From contig SOER01000010.1 of assembly GCA_021646405.1 (NCBI GenBank), positions 1 to 64,000 on the forward strand: 64,000 bases of DNA, in the 5' to 3' direction. Position numbers and translations under genes: made by a program. Under the pieces are notes generated by a model, which searched no databases, was not told the DNA's origin, and saw nothing but the letters and a program-made list of their open reading frames with translations. Origin of the DNA: Candidatus Loosdrechtia aerotolerans (GTDB lineage: Bacteria > Planctomycetota > Brocadiia > Brocadiales > Brocadiaceae). Shown in pieces: positions 16,517 to 25,090 of the stretch; position 1 is the stretch's first letter, and every line of letters begins with the position of its first letter.

Positions 16517-17902
16517 TTAAATAACCTTACCCTCCATATCTTCGGGTGTTTTAACACCCATATAATCCAATATTGTTGGAGCAATGTCATATATCGTAAT
16601 ATCTTTTTTCCGTATGGTACGGCAGGTGTGGCCACCTTTCATAATATATATACCATATTGCGAGTGATTTGCATCATCCGGGCCAATATCATTTCCCCCT
16701 GCCCATATACTTCTGTTCCCAACCGTACCAAGAGACCGCCAGGAGAGGTCTCCGTAATATACAATCAGATCCGGGGGTATGCCGTTACATGTTGAATAAA
16801 TTTCCTCAGGTTTAAATGCCCTCGTGTTAATATTCTTACCGTTCTCATCCCTGAGGTCCTCCAGTCCCTCTATTAATTCATTTCGAAAATGCTCGTAATG
16901 TTGTTTTGCAATAGTTCCCTTAGGTTCACGACCTTTTACATTCATGAATATGCGGCCATAGTACCCACCCTCTCCCCAAACTTTTGTATGTTCCCAGTCA
17001 ACAATAAGCTTGTTGAATGGTGTAACTTCCCGGGGGTATTGTAATAACCGCAGGTAACCGTTCTGGATAAGCCATTCATTAATACAAATCCCCCCCATCA
17101 TCTTCTTTGCTCCATGATCTGATACAATAAGCACCATGGTGTGTTCATCTAAAAGATTGAGCATATTACCAATCTCTGTATCGAGATATTTATAATAATC
17201 AAGGATGGCATTTTGATATTTTGAGCCTGGTATATAATGAGGGTGACTCTCATCAAAATATTTCCAAAAGGCATGGTGTATTCTATCAGGACCCATTTCT
17301 ACCATCATAAAAAAATCCCAGTCTTTGGACCGGATAAAATGTCGTGCTAATCTGAACCGTTTTTCAGTCATATCATAAATGGTCTTTAAAATGGGATCTT
17401 TGTTATCGCTCCGAAATTCTTCCACATCGAAAATATAACCTTTTGCAATATATTCTACTTCAGGTTTTAACTCTGGTGGATAGGTATACTCGCATCCCGG
17501 GTCAGGTGTCATAAAGCAGGTAATCATACATCCATTAACCGGCTGGGGAGGGTATGTCATGGGAACACCAATCACTACTACCTTTTTCCCTATTCTCGAT
17601 AAAATATTCCAGATAGTATCGATATGAATAGTACGTGAATTGGCAAAAAAGAGACCATTATAATCATAGTTGGTACGGTTTCTGAATCCATATAAACCCA
17701 ATCGGCCGGGATTAGCACTCGTCATCATGGACATCCAGGCAGGACAGGTAATTGCAGGGATAGTACTCTTCATCCCGCCATACACACTCTGAGATACCAG
17801 TTGCTTTATATGAGGTAGCTGGTTCAACCAGCGGTCGAACAGAAGCTCAGGAGGCACTGAATCCAAACCTAACACAAATACCCTTTTTCTATTCGTTACC
17901 AT
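16517..17902 (-). CDS. Alkaline phosphatase-superfamily phosphodiesterase / nucleotide pyrophosphatase
   Basis: This protein of about 461 residues is of the type I phosphodiesterase/nucleotide pyrophosphatase group. Metal and catalytic residues are visible: L-G-L-D-S near the N-terminus (Asp), the nucleophile Thr in A-I-T-C-P-A-W, M-G-P-D-R-I-H-H (Asp, His), S-D-H-G (Asp, His) and a final His in D-A-N-H-S. The nucleophile is Thr, not the Cys/Ser converted to formylglycine in sulfatases, so phosphoester or phosphodiester hydrolysis is expected. I chose ATG 17902; an upstream TTG at 17929 keeps the frame open. No signal peptide is seen. It precedes cysC. Confidence 0.78.
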   Translation of the reverse strand: MVTNRKRVFVLGLDSVPPELLFDRWLNQLPHIKQLVSQSVYGGMKSTIPAITCPAWMSMMTSANPGRLGLYGFRNRTNYDYNGLFFANSRTIHIDTIWNILSRIGKKVVVIGVPMTYPPQPVNGCMITCFMTPDPGCEYTYPPELKPEVEYIAKGYIFDVEEFRSDNKDPILKTIYDMTEKRFRLARHFIRSKDWDFFMMVEMGPDRIHHAFWKYFDESHPHYIPGSKYQNAILDYYKYLDTEIGNMLNLLDEHTMVLIVSDHGAKKMMGGICINEWLIQNGYLRLLQYPREVTPFNKLIVDWEHTKVWGEGGYYGRIFMNVKGREPKGTIAKQHYEHFRNELIEGLEDLRDENGKNINTRAFKPEEIYSTCNGIPPDLIVYYGDLSWRSLGTVGNRSIWAGGNDIGPDDANHSQYGIYIMKGGHTCRTIRKKDITIYDIAPTILDYMGVKTPEDMEGKVI

Positions 17903-18075
17903 ACCGTTTACTTGTATCAAATTAATCAAGGTTTTATCCCGTTAAAGTATGTTTCATCTCTCTAACTTAGACTGAATATCATTACTAGAAATGTATTGAT
18001 AGGGTTATGTGTCCTGATGTACTCAATAGTAATACGGAAGGATCAATTCTTATTTAACCCGAATAAAATTAAAAG

Positions 18076-18148
18076 AGCCCGCGATCGGAGTCGAACCGAC
18101 AACCTCATCATTACGAATGACGTGCTCCGCCAATTGAGCTACGCGGGC
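18076..18148 (-). tRNA. tRNA-Thr (anticodon CGU)
   Basis: The reverse strand folds as a complete cloverleaf: acceptor GCCCGCG/CGCGGGC, D-arm stem GCTC/GAGC, anticodon stem CGTCA/TGATG (one G-U) around loop TTCGTAA, T-arm with TTCGACT, and discriminator U. The anticodon CGT (CGU) reads ACG. CCA is not encoded. The gene stands alone, unlike the other two Thr tRNAs of this window. Confidence 0.95.
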
Positions 18149-18214
18149 TAAAAATTAAGACATAAAAAATATAATTATACGAAAAATTTTTTTATTTACA
18201 ATAGCTATTCTCTC

Positions 18215-19060
18215 TTATTCTCCTGCAGTATGAACAGTATGAACCCTGAGAATAGCGTGAATCTCCAATAACTGCTCAACCAAAGGAGACAAATCCTTCA
18301 ATGGAAGCATGGTAGAGGCGTCAGAAAGGGCAGTTTCGGGAGTCTCATGTACCTCGAGGAATAGTCCGTCACACCCTGCTGCAACTGCTGCCCTTGCAAG
18401 GGGTACAACCATATTCCTTTCACCTCCGGAGACATCCCCCTGTCCTCCTGGTAATTGAACGCTATGGGTTGCATCGTATATTACCGGATATCCCAGCTTA
18501 CGCATAATAACCAGTGACCGCATATCGCTTACAAGATTGTTGTAACCAAAACACGTTCCCCGCTCCGTTAACAAGATCTGCTCATTACCGGCACTGCATA
18601 TCTTTTCAACAACAGACTTCATATCCCACGGTGCTAAAAATTGGCCTTTTTTTATATTAACCGGTCTGCCCGTTTTTGCTGCAGCAAGGATTATGTCCGT
18701 TTGGCGGCAAAGAAAAGCGGGAATCTGTATTATATCAAGCACTTCTGATGCAATGGATATCTCCTCCTCACTGTGAACATCGGATAGTATTGCGAGATTT
18801 AGTCTTCTTTTAATTTCGGATAATATCTTTATTCCCTTATCAATACCCGGCCCTCTGTAGGAATTTATCGATGTTCGATTCGCCTTATCATACGATGCTT
18901 TAAAGATAAAAGGAATGTTTTTTTTCTCAAAGAAATCCTTTAACTCCTCTGCTAACCGAAAACAACTTTCAGAACTCTCTATAACACAAGGCCCAGCAAT
19001 AAAGACCAGGGGTTGGCCTTGACCTATCAACAAATTTTTAATATTTATCATCTTTGTCAT
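18215..19060 (-). CDS. kdsA: 3-deoxy-D-manno-octulosonate 8-phosphate synthase (metal-dependent type)
   Basis: KdsA condenses phosphoenolpyruvate with arabinose-5-phosphate to make KDO-8-phosphate for lipopolysaccharide. Landmarks are I-A-G-P-C-V-I-E-S, F-K-A-S-Y-D-K-A-N-R, S-Y-R-G-P-G, the central D-V-H and Q-I-P-A-F-L-C-R-Q-T-D, D-A-T-H-S-V-Q-L-P, and a final E-V-H. The cysteine in A-G-P-C (residue 25 from the chosen start) is the metal ligand of the Aquifex-type class; the E. coli-type class has Asn there. The frame extends to GTG 19108, but family alignment favours ATG 19060 or 19051. It points to a KDO-containing outer membrane. Confidence 0.92.
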   Translation of the reverse strand: MTKMINIKNLLIGQGQPLVFIAGPCVIESSESCFRLAEELKDFFEKKNIPFIFKASYDKANRTSINSYRGPGIDKGIKILSEIKRRLNLAILSDVHSEEEISIASEVLDIIQIPAFLCRQTDIILAAAKTGRPVNIKKGQFLAPWDMKSVVEKICSAGNEQILLTERGTCFGYNNLVSDMRSLVIMRKLGYPVIYDATHSVQLPGGQGDVSGGERNMVVPLARAAVAAGCDGLFLEVHETPETALSDASTMLPLKDLSPLVEQLLEIHAILRVHTVHTAGE

Positions 19061-19407
19061 TTTGAAAATCATACAAGAATAAGAGAGAGTAATACGTATG
19101 ATAGACACATACTATAGGAAACTATCAGTATCATGTCAACGAATTACTCTCGTTACACCTGAATAATTATTACCGGTTTCCAAAAAGTAATTGCTCCCTG
19201 TCTACTTTATTTGTAAAATAAGGGCTTAGTCGTGTATAGAATAATTGTACAAAATCAGAATACATTTTACGAAAATCAAGTAAGCTGATACCAGAATAAG
19301 GTTCGCATAGTAGCTGGATTCTCCCGGGAACCCGAAAGAGATAAGATATATATATGCCTTTTATATTATTTCATTTTAAATGAATTTTAACGCATGAGGT
19401 AACGCAG
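19061..19407. other. Divergent intergenic region between kdsA and a small exported protein gene
   Basis: No gene is supported. It should hold the kdsA promoter (minus) and that of the 19408 gene (plus), but neither is clear enough to place. An AT-rich dyad TTCATT-TTA-AATGAA lies near 19370-19384. A ribosome site GAGGTAA at 19397-19403 serves the ATG at 19408. Confidence 0.35.
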
Positions 19408-19767
19408 ATGAAGAACAAGATCTTTGCTTGTATTTTTGTATTGTGTAGTATATCTTCAATTGCATACGGTCAGATGTATGAGTCTCCATTAATCAGGTTA
19501 AAAACAGGCCTTCCGAGTGTATTTGAGGTAGAAGGGGTTCGGAGAATATCTGATACTGATACAGAATCTCTGTTAAATATTAATGTAAATGTGAAGAAAG
19601 GAAGAATCGAGTCAGTAAGCAAAGACGGAGGGCTATGGGTTATTACTGTACGAACAAGCGGTAAAGAGGCCTCAACGTATTTAGTAAAAGACAGTAAGTT
19701 CAAGATCATAGGAGAGGAATCAAAGAAAGTTACTATTAATGCAATTCACTGGAAAGATGGAAAATAA
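19408..19767 (+). CDS. Small exported protein of unknown function
   Basis: The 119-residue protein has a signal peptide (M-K-N-K-I start, hydrophobic 5-17, likely cleavage after A-Y-G near 21). The mature part of about 98 residues is mostly beta strand, with repeated short hydrophobic runs (V-F-E-V-E-G-V, L-N-I-N-V-N-V, L-W-V-I-T-V). It lies only five bases before the cobM/cbiF gene, so the two are surely co-transcribed, but no link to cobalamin is evident in the sequence. Confidence 0.65.
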   Translation: MKNKIFACIFVLCSISSIAYGQMYESPLIRLKTGLPSVFEVEGVRRISDTDTESLLNINVNVKKGRIESVSKDGGLWVITVRTSGKEASTYLVKDSKFKIIGEESKKVTINAIHWKDGK

Positions 19768-19772
19768 AGGAC

Positions 19773-20492
19773 ATGAAAGTATTTTTTATTGGTGCAGGTC
19801 CAGGTGACCCTGAATTGCTAACGATCAAGGGATTAAAAGCTATCCAGCGTGCGGATTATTGTATTTATGCGGGTTCTCTTGTCAATATGGAGTTGTTAAG
19901 ATACCTTCCATCAGACGCAAAGATATACGATTCCTCACATATGACTTTGGAGGAAATAACCGCTGTTTACGAAGAAGCAATGAAGCACAATATGGATGTG
20001 GTGAGAATACATTCAGGGGATCCCTCCATTTACGGTGCAATGCAAGAACAGATGCAAGCACTTGATGAATTAGGAATTTCTTATGAAGTTATTCCGGGGG
20101 TCAGTTCTTTTGTTGCTGCGGCAGCAGTCCTCAAGCAAGAATTAACACTTCCGGGAGTTACCCAAACGATCATCATTACCCGCATGGAAGGTAAAACCCC
20201 AATTCCTGAAAAAGAGCACTTGAGTGTCCTGGCAACCACCACTCCCACACTCTGTATCTTTTTAAGTATTGATAAGATCGAAGAAATTGTAAAGATACTC
20301 ATTCCCTACTACAGCAATACCTGTCCGGTAACCGTTATTTACAAGGCAACGTGGCCGGAACAAAGAGTTATCCATTCAACCTTATCAGGGATCGTTGAGC
20401 AGGTAAGGCAAGAGTCCATAAAAAAATCGGCACTTATCATTGTTGGAAGAGTATTAGAAAAAGAATTTCAAAGGTCTGTATTGTATCGTTAA
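19773..20492 (+). CDS. cobM: Precorrin-4/cobalt-factor IV C11-methyltransferase
   Basis: The 239-residue protein is a tetrapyrrole methylase: F-F-I-G-A-G-P-G-D-P-E-L-L-T at 4-17, Y-A-G-S-L near 31-35, H-S-G-D-P-S-I-Y-G-A near 80-89 (SAM-binding loop), and Y-E-V-I-P-G-V-S-S-F near 107-116. The spacing and the Y-A-G-S-L motif match CobM/CbiF, which adds the C-11 methyl group during corrin ring formation. In an anaerobe the cobalt-early CbiF role is expected; the sequence itself does not separate CbiF from CobM. It shows that ring synthesis as well as nucleotide loop assembly is encoded, though scattered. Confidence 0.9.
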   Translation: MKVFFIGAGPGDPELLTIKGLKAIQRADYCIYAGSLVNMELLRYLPSDAKIYDSSHMTLEEITAVYEEAMKHNMDVVRIHSGDPSIYGAMQEQMQALDELGISYEVIPGVSSFVAAAAVLKQELTLPGVTQTIIITRMEGKTPIPEKEHLSVLATTTPTLCIFLSIDKIEEIVKILIPYYSNTCPVTVIYKATWPEQRVIHSTLSGIVEQVRQESIKKSALIIVGRVLEKEFQRSVLYR

Positions 20493-20615
20493 AGGAACGG
20501 GCTTTTAAAACAGTGACAAATAATCCGGAAAATACTTGATTCAGATGTTTGTTTCATGTATCCTACCGCGAACTTACTGTACCTTTTGTAAACCATCATA
20601 AAAGGAGATTAACGG

Positions 20616-20891
20616 ATGAACAAACAGGAGTTGGTTGAATTGGTAGCGAAGGAGTGTGACATGTCAAAAGCACATGGAGAAAGGGCTGTAAATGCTGTTT
20701 TAAATGGTATAAAAAGTGGTGTTAAAAAAACGAAAGAGGTTCGCTTAATCGGATTTGGTAGTTTTTCTGTAAAAACCAGAAAGGCACGAAAGGGGCGTAA
20801 CCCGCAAACAGGTGATGTCATTAATATCAAGGCCAGCAAAACAATAAAATTTACTCCGGGGCAGGATTTTAAGAGTGTTGTAAACAAATAA
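20616..20891 (+). CDS. hup: HU-family DNA-binding protein (second copy)
   Basis: The 91-residue HU protein has M-N-K-Q-E-L-V at its start, G-F-G-S-F and R-K-A-R-K-G-R-N-P-Q-T-G in the arm, and a C-terminus slightly longer than that of the copy at 7351. The two are paralogues with a shared arm but diverged dimer helices (A-K-E-C-D-M-S here). A strong AAAGGAG precedes the ATG, and a bidirectional terminator follows immediately. Confidence 0.93.
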   Translation: MNKQELVELVAKECDMSKAHGERAVNAVLNGIKSGVKKTKEVRLIGFGSFSVKTRKARKGRNPQTGDVINIKASKTIKFTPGQDFKSVVNK

Positions 20892-20911
20892 GCAACTATA
20901 CACAAATCATA

Positions 20912-20949
20912 CAACAAAAAAGCAGGTTTTAAGACCTGCTTTTTTGTTG
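20912..20949. terminator. Bidirectional intrinsic terminator between hup and typA
   Basis: CAACAAAAAAGCAGGT pairs perfectly with ACCTGCTTTTTTGTTG across TTTAAG. The A-run on one side and T-run on the other let it stop hup transcription (plus) and typA transcription (minus), which converge here. Confidence 0.9.
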
Positions 20950-20998
20950 TGTTTTCAAATACTTTTATTATTTTAGAAATAAGGACCGTGTATTTTTT

Positions 20999-22864
20999 CT
21001 ATATCTTCTCTCCGGATGTCGTAGCCGTTTCTAAAGATTGTTGTTGTCTACGGGTGATTTTACGCTGATTCTCTGTTAAAAGCTTCTTTCTAAAGCGAAA
21101 GGCATTTGGGGTAATTTCTACTAATTCATCATCTTCTATGTATTCCAGGGCCATTTCCAGTGAAAATTCCCTTGCTGGGGGAAGCTTGATTCCTTTTTCA
21201 GCCGTGGCACATCGAATGTTGGTAGCCTTCTTGGCACGTATGACATTTACGGTGATGTCATTCTGCTCACAATGCTCACCTACAATCATACCTTCGTATA
21301 CCGGGTCGCCCGGCTTTATAAACATTATCCCTCTGTCCTGTAGTCCATCTAATGCATAGGCAGTCGCCACACCTGCAGCCATAGAGATCAGTACTCCCTG
21401 TACGCGGTGGGCAATATCACCTTTATAGGGTTCGTAATCATAAAAATTATGATATATTACAGCCTCTCCGCGGGTGGCACTCATAATACGACTCCGTAAA
21501 CCAATCAGGCCACGAGAGGGAACTTTAAATTCAAAATGAGTGATATCCTTATCAGTATCCATGCTGAGCATTTCCCCCTTCCGGGTACCTAACATAGAGA
21601 TAACCTGCCCCTCATACTGCTTGGGTACATCAATCACCACAAACTCTACCGGCTCTGCTTTTTCTCCATGTATGTCCTTGAGAATTACTTTGGGTTTCGA
21701 GACCTGCAGCTCATATCCCTCACGGCGCATGTTCTCAATTAATACAGATAAATGCAGGAGCCCTCGACCAGAAACGCAGAAGGCATCAGGCGTCTCGGTA
21801 TCTTCTATCCTGAGAGCAACATTAGATCGAAGCTCCCTGGAGAATCTTTCTCTTAAATTTCTACTGGTAACATATTTACCATCTCGACCACTAAAAGGTG
21901 AATTATTAATTGAAAATATCATTGAAAGGGTAGGTTCGTCAATGTTAATCCTTGGCATTGCCTGGGGGTTCTCAACGGAAGCAATCGTATCACTGATATC
22001 AAGATTCTCAATTCCGGTTATTGCAACAATATCACCTGCACCAGCCGAGTTAATAACCTGTCTTCCTAAACCTGAGAATGTATATAACGTATTTATTTTG
22101 TGTACTGTATGTTCATTATCCCGGCTAATTCGTGTTATATGCTGACCAGTATGAATTGTACCGGCAAAGATCCTGCCAATCCCGATTCTCCCTACATAAT
22201 CATTAAAATCTAATGAGGTTATCTGCATTTGCAATGGTGCATCAGGATCACAATACGGTCCCGGAACATGACACAGAACGGCATCAAGAAGCGGGGTGAT
22301 ATCTTTATGTGAGTCTTCTAAAGCAAGCTTTGCAAAACCATCCCTCCCACTGGCATAAATTACTGTGAAATCTAATTGCTCATCAGTTGCATTCAGTTCC
22401 ACAAAAAGATCAAAGACTTTGTTTAATACTTCAACACAACGGGCATCGGGTCTATCGATCTTATTAATAACTACCAGGGGTTTCAAATTATAACTCAGTG
22501 CCTTACGAAGCACGAATCTCGTCTGGGGCATAGGCCCTTCAGCTGCGTCTACCAATAATAAGACACCATCAGCCATTTTAAGGACGCGTTCAACTTCTCC
22601 GCCAAAATCAGCATGACCAGGGGTATCTATAATATTAATCTTTACCCCCTTATAATTAATAGCAGTATTCTTTGCCAAGATAGTAATACCTCGCTCGCGT
22701 TCGAGGTCATTAGAGTCCATAATTCTCTCTACATTCTGAATCTGTTGATTGGCACGAAATGTACCGCTCTGTTTAAGTAGCTGGTCTACCAGCGTAGTCT
22801 TTCCATGATCAACATGGGCAATTATCGCCACGTTACGTATATCATCTCTTAATAATTGTGTCAT
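20999..22864 (-). CDS. typA: Ribosome-associated GTPase TypA/BipA
   Basis: This 621-residue translational GTPase has G1 A-H-V-D-H-G-K-T-T at 16-24, a R-G-I-T-I-L switch near 57-62, G3 [10 protein letters not shown]4 N-K-I-D-R-P, EF-G-like domains III and V, and the C-terminal BipA domain (G-E-H-C-E-Q-N-D near 505). BipA binds the ribosome A site and helps 50S assembly and stress adaptation. The frame opens at TTG 22876, but ATG 22864 is preceded by TTGAGGAG at correct spacing and is the real start. A promoter and an internal terminator lie upstream (22925-23048). Confidence 0.95.
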   Translation of the reverse strand: MTQLLRDDIRNVAIIAHVDHGKTTLVDQLLKQSGTFRANQQIQNVERIMDSNDLERERGITILAKNTAINYKGVKINIIDTPGHADFGGEVERVLKMADGVLLLVDAAEGPMPQTRFVLRKALSYNLKPLVVINKIDRPDARCVEVLNKVFDLFVELNATDEQLDFTVIYASGRDGFAKLALEDSHKDITPLLDAVLCHVPGPYCDPDAPLQMQITSLDFNDYVGRIGIGRIFAGTIHTGQHITRISRDNEHTVHKINTLYTFSGLGRQVINSAGAGDIVAITGIENLDISDTIASVENPQAMPRINIDEPTLSMIFSINNSPFSGRDGKYVTSRNLRERFSRELRSNVALRIEDTETPDAFCVSGRGLLHLSVLIENMRREGYELQVSKPKVILKDIHGEKAEPVEFVVIDVPKQYEGQVISMLGTRKGEMLSMDTDKDITHFEFKVPSRGLIGLRSRIMSATRGEAVIYHNFYDYEPYKGDIAHRVQGVLISMAAGVATAYALDGLQDRGIMFIKPGDPVYEGMIVGEHCEQNDITVNVIRAKKATNIRCATAEKGIKLPPAREFSLEMALEYIEDDELVEITPNAFRFRKKLLTENQRKITRRQQQSLETATTSGEKI

Positions 22865-22924
22865 AGTACTCCTCAAACGCCTCTGTACGAGAAATGCAAC
22901 TTGAATTCAAAGATTGCTTATAAA

Positions 22925-23013
22925 TAAAAAAAGCCGCAACGAAAATAGAGCGGCTTTCTACATAAATTTTCTTAAGTTTATTAAGCCTGGCAAATGCACG
23001 CAATTAGCTCTAA
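22925..23013 (-). ncRNA. Candidate short leader RNA or sRNA ahead of typA
   Basis: Transcription from the promoter at 23021-23048 would begin near 23013 and meet a complete intrinsic terminator (AAAGCCGC at 22930-22937, GCGGCTTT at 22950-22957, then a T-run on the minus strand) about 55 bases later and 60 bases before the typA start. The result would be an RNA of about 90 bases, or a conditional attenuator for typA. No protein or known RNA family is recognised in it. Confidence 0.4.
22930..22957 (-). terminator. Intrinsic terminator within the typA leader
   Basis: On the minus strand AAAGCCGC pairs with GCGGCTTT over a 12-base loop, followed by a run of seven T. It lies between the likely promoter and typA on the same strand. 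Confidence 0.75.
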
Positions 23014-23020
23014 TCTGCAA

Positions 23021-23048
23021 TTATTACAAATAAACCTTTTCATGTCAA
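23021..23048 (-). promoter_or_regulatory. Sigma70-type promoter upstream of typA
   Basis: On the minus strand TTGACA (23043-23048) and TAATAA (23021-23026) are spaced by 16 bases. The -35 box is a perfect consensus. It directs transcription toward the leader terminator and typA. Confidence 0.6.
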
Positions 23049-23129
23049 TAGAAAACGTTTATCCGGAGTAAATAAAACGGGCAGGATTTTATCTTGTCCT
23101 CTATTCTTACAACCGTTAATATATAGTTT

Positions 23130-23933
23130 ATGAGTATTGTTGCTGGAATTGATATTGGATCGACAACGACAAAAATAGTATTAATGTGTGGGAATAAGAT
23201 TCTCGGTTCAAAAATATCTTCTACAGGGGTTAATTGTAAAAAGACAGTAAAGGTACTGCTGTACGGGATGCTGGAAGACCATGATATAAGGGAAGAAGAT
23301 ATCCATTATACCGTTGCAACAGGTTACGGCCGCAGGATGATATTTGCCAACGAGGTTATCACCGAGATAACAGCCAATGCCAAGGCTGCCAGATGGCTTA
23401 TGCATGAAAATGTACCGGTAAGAACTATCATAAATATTGGTGGACAGGATTGCAAAGTAATTTCACTGGACAACAACGGTATTATGACAAACTTTACTAT
23501 GAATGACAAATGTGCGGCCGGGACAGGACGATTCCTGGAAGTTATGAGTCGTATCCTTGAGGTAGAATTGGATGAACTCGGTACACTATCCGATAACGCA
23601 GAGGATATACCACATATCAATAGTCTATGCACCGTATTCGGCGAATCAGAGGTAATCTCACTACTGTCACAGGGCAGGCGGGTAGAAGACATTATCGCTG
23701 GCATTCATAAATCAATTGCAAAACGAGTAGGGGCTATGGTCAAGAAAATCGGCGTTAGGGAGGCTGTATTTTTTGATGGAGGTCCGGCCTTTAACAAAGG
23801 ATTAAAAAGGGCATTAGAGCAAGAACTGGATGTTGAACTTCATATTCCACCTGACCCCCAAGTTACCACAGCGCTGGGTGCAGCTATTATTGCATCTGAA
23901 CAATTCTTAAGACGTGCAAAAAATGGTACATAA
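23130..23933 (+). CDS. BadF/BadG/BcrA/HgdC-family ATPase (2-hydroxyacyl-CoA dehydratase activator-like)
   Basis: The 267-residue protein has the ASKHA ATPase fold: G-I-D-I-G-S-T-T-T-K at 6-15, T-G-Y-G-R at 64-68, I-G-G-Q-D at 103-107, and D-G-G-P-A near 221. Cys128 (N-D-K-C-A-A-G-T-G) and Cys167 (S-L-C-T-V-F) are the two residues that in HgdC-type activators hold a single [4Fe-4S] cluster between the two subunits of a dimer. Such proteins couple ATP hydrolysis to one-electron reduction of a partner dehydratase or reductase. No dehydratase gene lies in this window, so its partner is unknown. Confidence 0.88.
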   Translation: MSIVAGIDIGSTTTKIVLMCGNKILGSKISSTGVNCKKTVKVLLYGMLEDHDIREEDIHYTVATGYGRRMIFANEVITEITANAKAARWLMHENVPVRTIINIGGQDCKVISLDNNGIMTNFTMNDKCAAGTGRFLEVMSRILEVELDELGTLSDNAEDIPHINSLCTVFGESEVISLLSQGRRVEDIIAGIHKSIAKRVGAMVKKIGVREAVFFDGGPAFNKGLKRALEQELDVELHIPPDPQVTTALGAAIIASEQFLRRAKNGT

Positions 23934-23973
23934 ATAATAAAGAGATTAGATAAATTTTAAAATAACAGTTTAT

Positions 23974-24444
23974 CTACTTATTGCGCTTCTTTAACAGCCT
24001 TTCTTCATATTTCAATATAGTGTCTTCCTGTTCTTTCGTTTCAATTGAACCAGGTCTTTTTTTACGCACTTCCAGAATAGCCTTCCTTGCATTGCAACCT
24101 TTACTTACAAGATAACAAGCGAGCATCGTGCCAGTTCTTCCAATTCCGGCATCACAATGAACGACAATCCTTTTTTTAGAAGAAGTGAGGTTACTTACAA
24201 AGAATAAAAATTCATCAATTTGTTCCTGTGTTGGTGATGTAAGATCAACCACAGGAAGATGTTTATATTCGAAACCAAATTCTTCTATTAACGTTTTATG
24301 AAGTGGTTTTTCTGTTAAAGATACAATCGCTTCAATACCAATATCTTTAAGGAACTCAAGATCTGCTACTATAGACATGGGTCTTCCCATGCCAGCAATT
24401 TCATCCTGTATTAACCAACTAAAATTTCTAGGCATTTTTATCAT
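23974..24444 (-). CDS. Dual-specificity protein phosphatase-like protein
   Basis: The 156-residue protein has the Cys-phosphatase loop H-C-D-A-G-I-G-R-T at 96-104, with Cys97 nucleophile and Arg103, and a likely general acid Asp67 in V-V-D-L-T. It begins with F-S-W-L-I-Q-D-E-I-A-G-M-G-R-P near 8-22, typical of the atypical DSP/CDC14-like bacterial phosphatases. Substrates could be phosphotyrosine, phosphoserine/threonine or phosphoinositides. Its start overlaps the stop of maf by four bases, so the two are translationally coupled. Confidence 0.85.
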   Translation of the reverse strand: MIKMPRNFSWLIQDEIAGMGRPMSIVADLEFLKDIGIEAIVSLTEKPLHKTLIEEFGFEYKHLPVVDLTSPTQEQIDEFLFFVSNLTSSKKRIVVHCDAGIGRTGTMLACYLVSKGCNARKAILEVRKKRPGSIETKEQEDTILKYEERLLKKRNK

Positions 24445-25013
24445 TCTATAAAAAAATTAATCATTTTTTTTACTATTTCTAATGGTAAACCGACTGCGTT
24501 TGAATAACTCCCCTCTATCTTTTCTACGAATTTCCTTCCCTCACCCTGAACAGCATATGCACCGGCTTTATCCAACGGTTCACCAGTTCTGACATATTCA
24601 TCAATTTCTTTCTCCGTTATTCCTTTAATTTTAATATGTGTTCTCCCAAATCGCAACATTTTCTTTCCGGAAGGTACCTCTAGTATACACACACCGGAAA
24701 TAATCTCATGTCCTGAACCTTGCAGTATCGACAGCATCCATTTCGCATCCCTTGTATCTTTCGGTTTACCTAAAATACCATTGCCATAGACAATAAGGGT
24801 ATCGGCTGCAATAATAATTGCATTATCCACCCTTTTGCTAACATCTCTTGCTTTGATAAAGGCAAGATGTTGAGCGAGGTCCGTAGGGAGAATGTCATGA
24901 AAAATTGATTCCTCTATTCTATGCGGTATGATATCAAAAGAATATCCCAGTGATTTTAATAGAGCGATACGCCTCGGTGAATTTGAAGCAAGTACAATAC
25001 GTTTTTTTAACAT
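24441..25013 (-). CDS. maf: Maf-family nucleoside triphosphate pyrophosphatase
   Basis: Maf proteins hydrolyse non-canonical or pyrimidine NTPs to monophosphates. The frame shows A-S-N-S-P-R-R-I near the start, the catalytic A-A-D-T-L region near 68, K-P-K-D near 80, and G-A-Y-A-V-Q-G near 148. At about 190 residues it is full length. The frame opens at GTG 25019, but ATG 25013 (M-L-K-K-R-I-V-L-A-S-N) is the better match. It follows the ribosomal terminator and is coupled to the phosphatase gene. Confidence 0.9.
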   Translation of the reverse strand: MLKKRIVLASNSPRRIALLKSLGYSFDIIPHRIEESIFHDILPTDLAQHLAFIKARDVSKRVDNAIIIAADTLIVYGNGILGKPKDTRDAKWMLSILQGSGHEIISGVCILEVPSGKKMLRFGRTHIKIKGITEKEIDEYVRTGEPLDKAGAYAVQGEGRKFVEKIEGSYSNAVGLPLEIVKKMINFFIE

Positions 25014-25026
25014 GCTCACTATCTAA

Positions 25027-25063
25027 ATAAAAAGCCCTTCTACTAACATTTTAGTAGAAGGGC
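25027..25063 (-). terminator. Intrinsic terminator ending the ribosomal superoperon
   Basis: GCCCTTCTACTAA at 25034-25046 pairs with TTAGTAGAAGGGC at 25051-25063 across a short loop, and the minus strand then reads five T. It lies 28 bases after the rplQ stop. Confidence 0.93.
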
Positions 25064-25090
25064 GTGTATGTAATCTTTCAGGTAATTCTG

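Noticed and set aside
16517-17902. Sulfatase, suggested by the neighbouring APS kinase
   Set aside because: The nucleophile position is Thr in A-I-T-C-P-A-W, without the C/S-x-P-x-R formylglycine motif of sulfatases.
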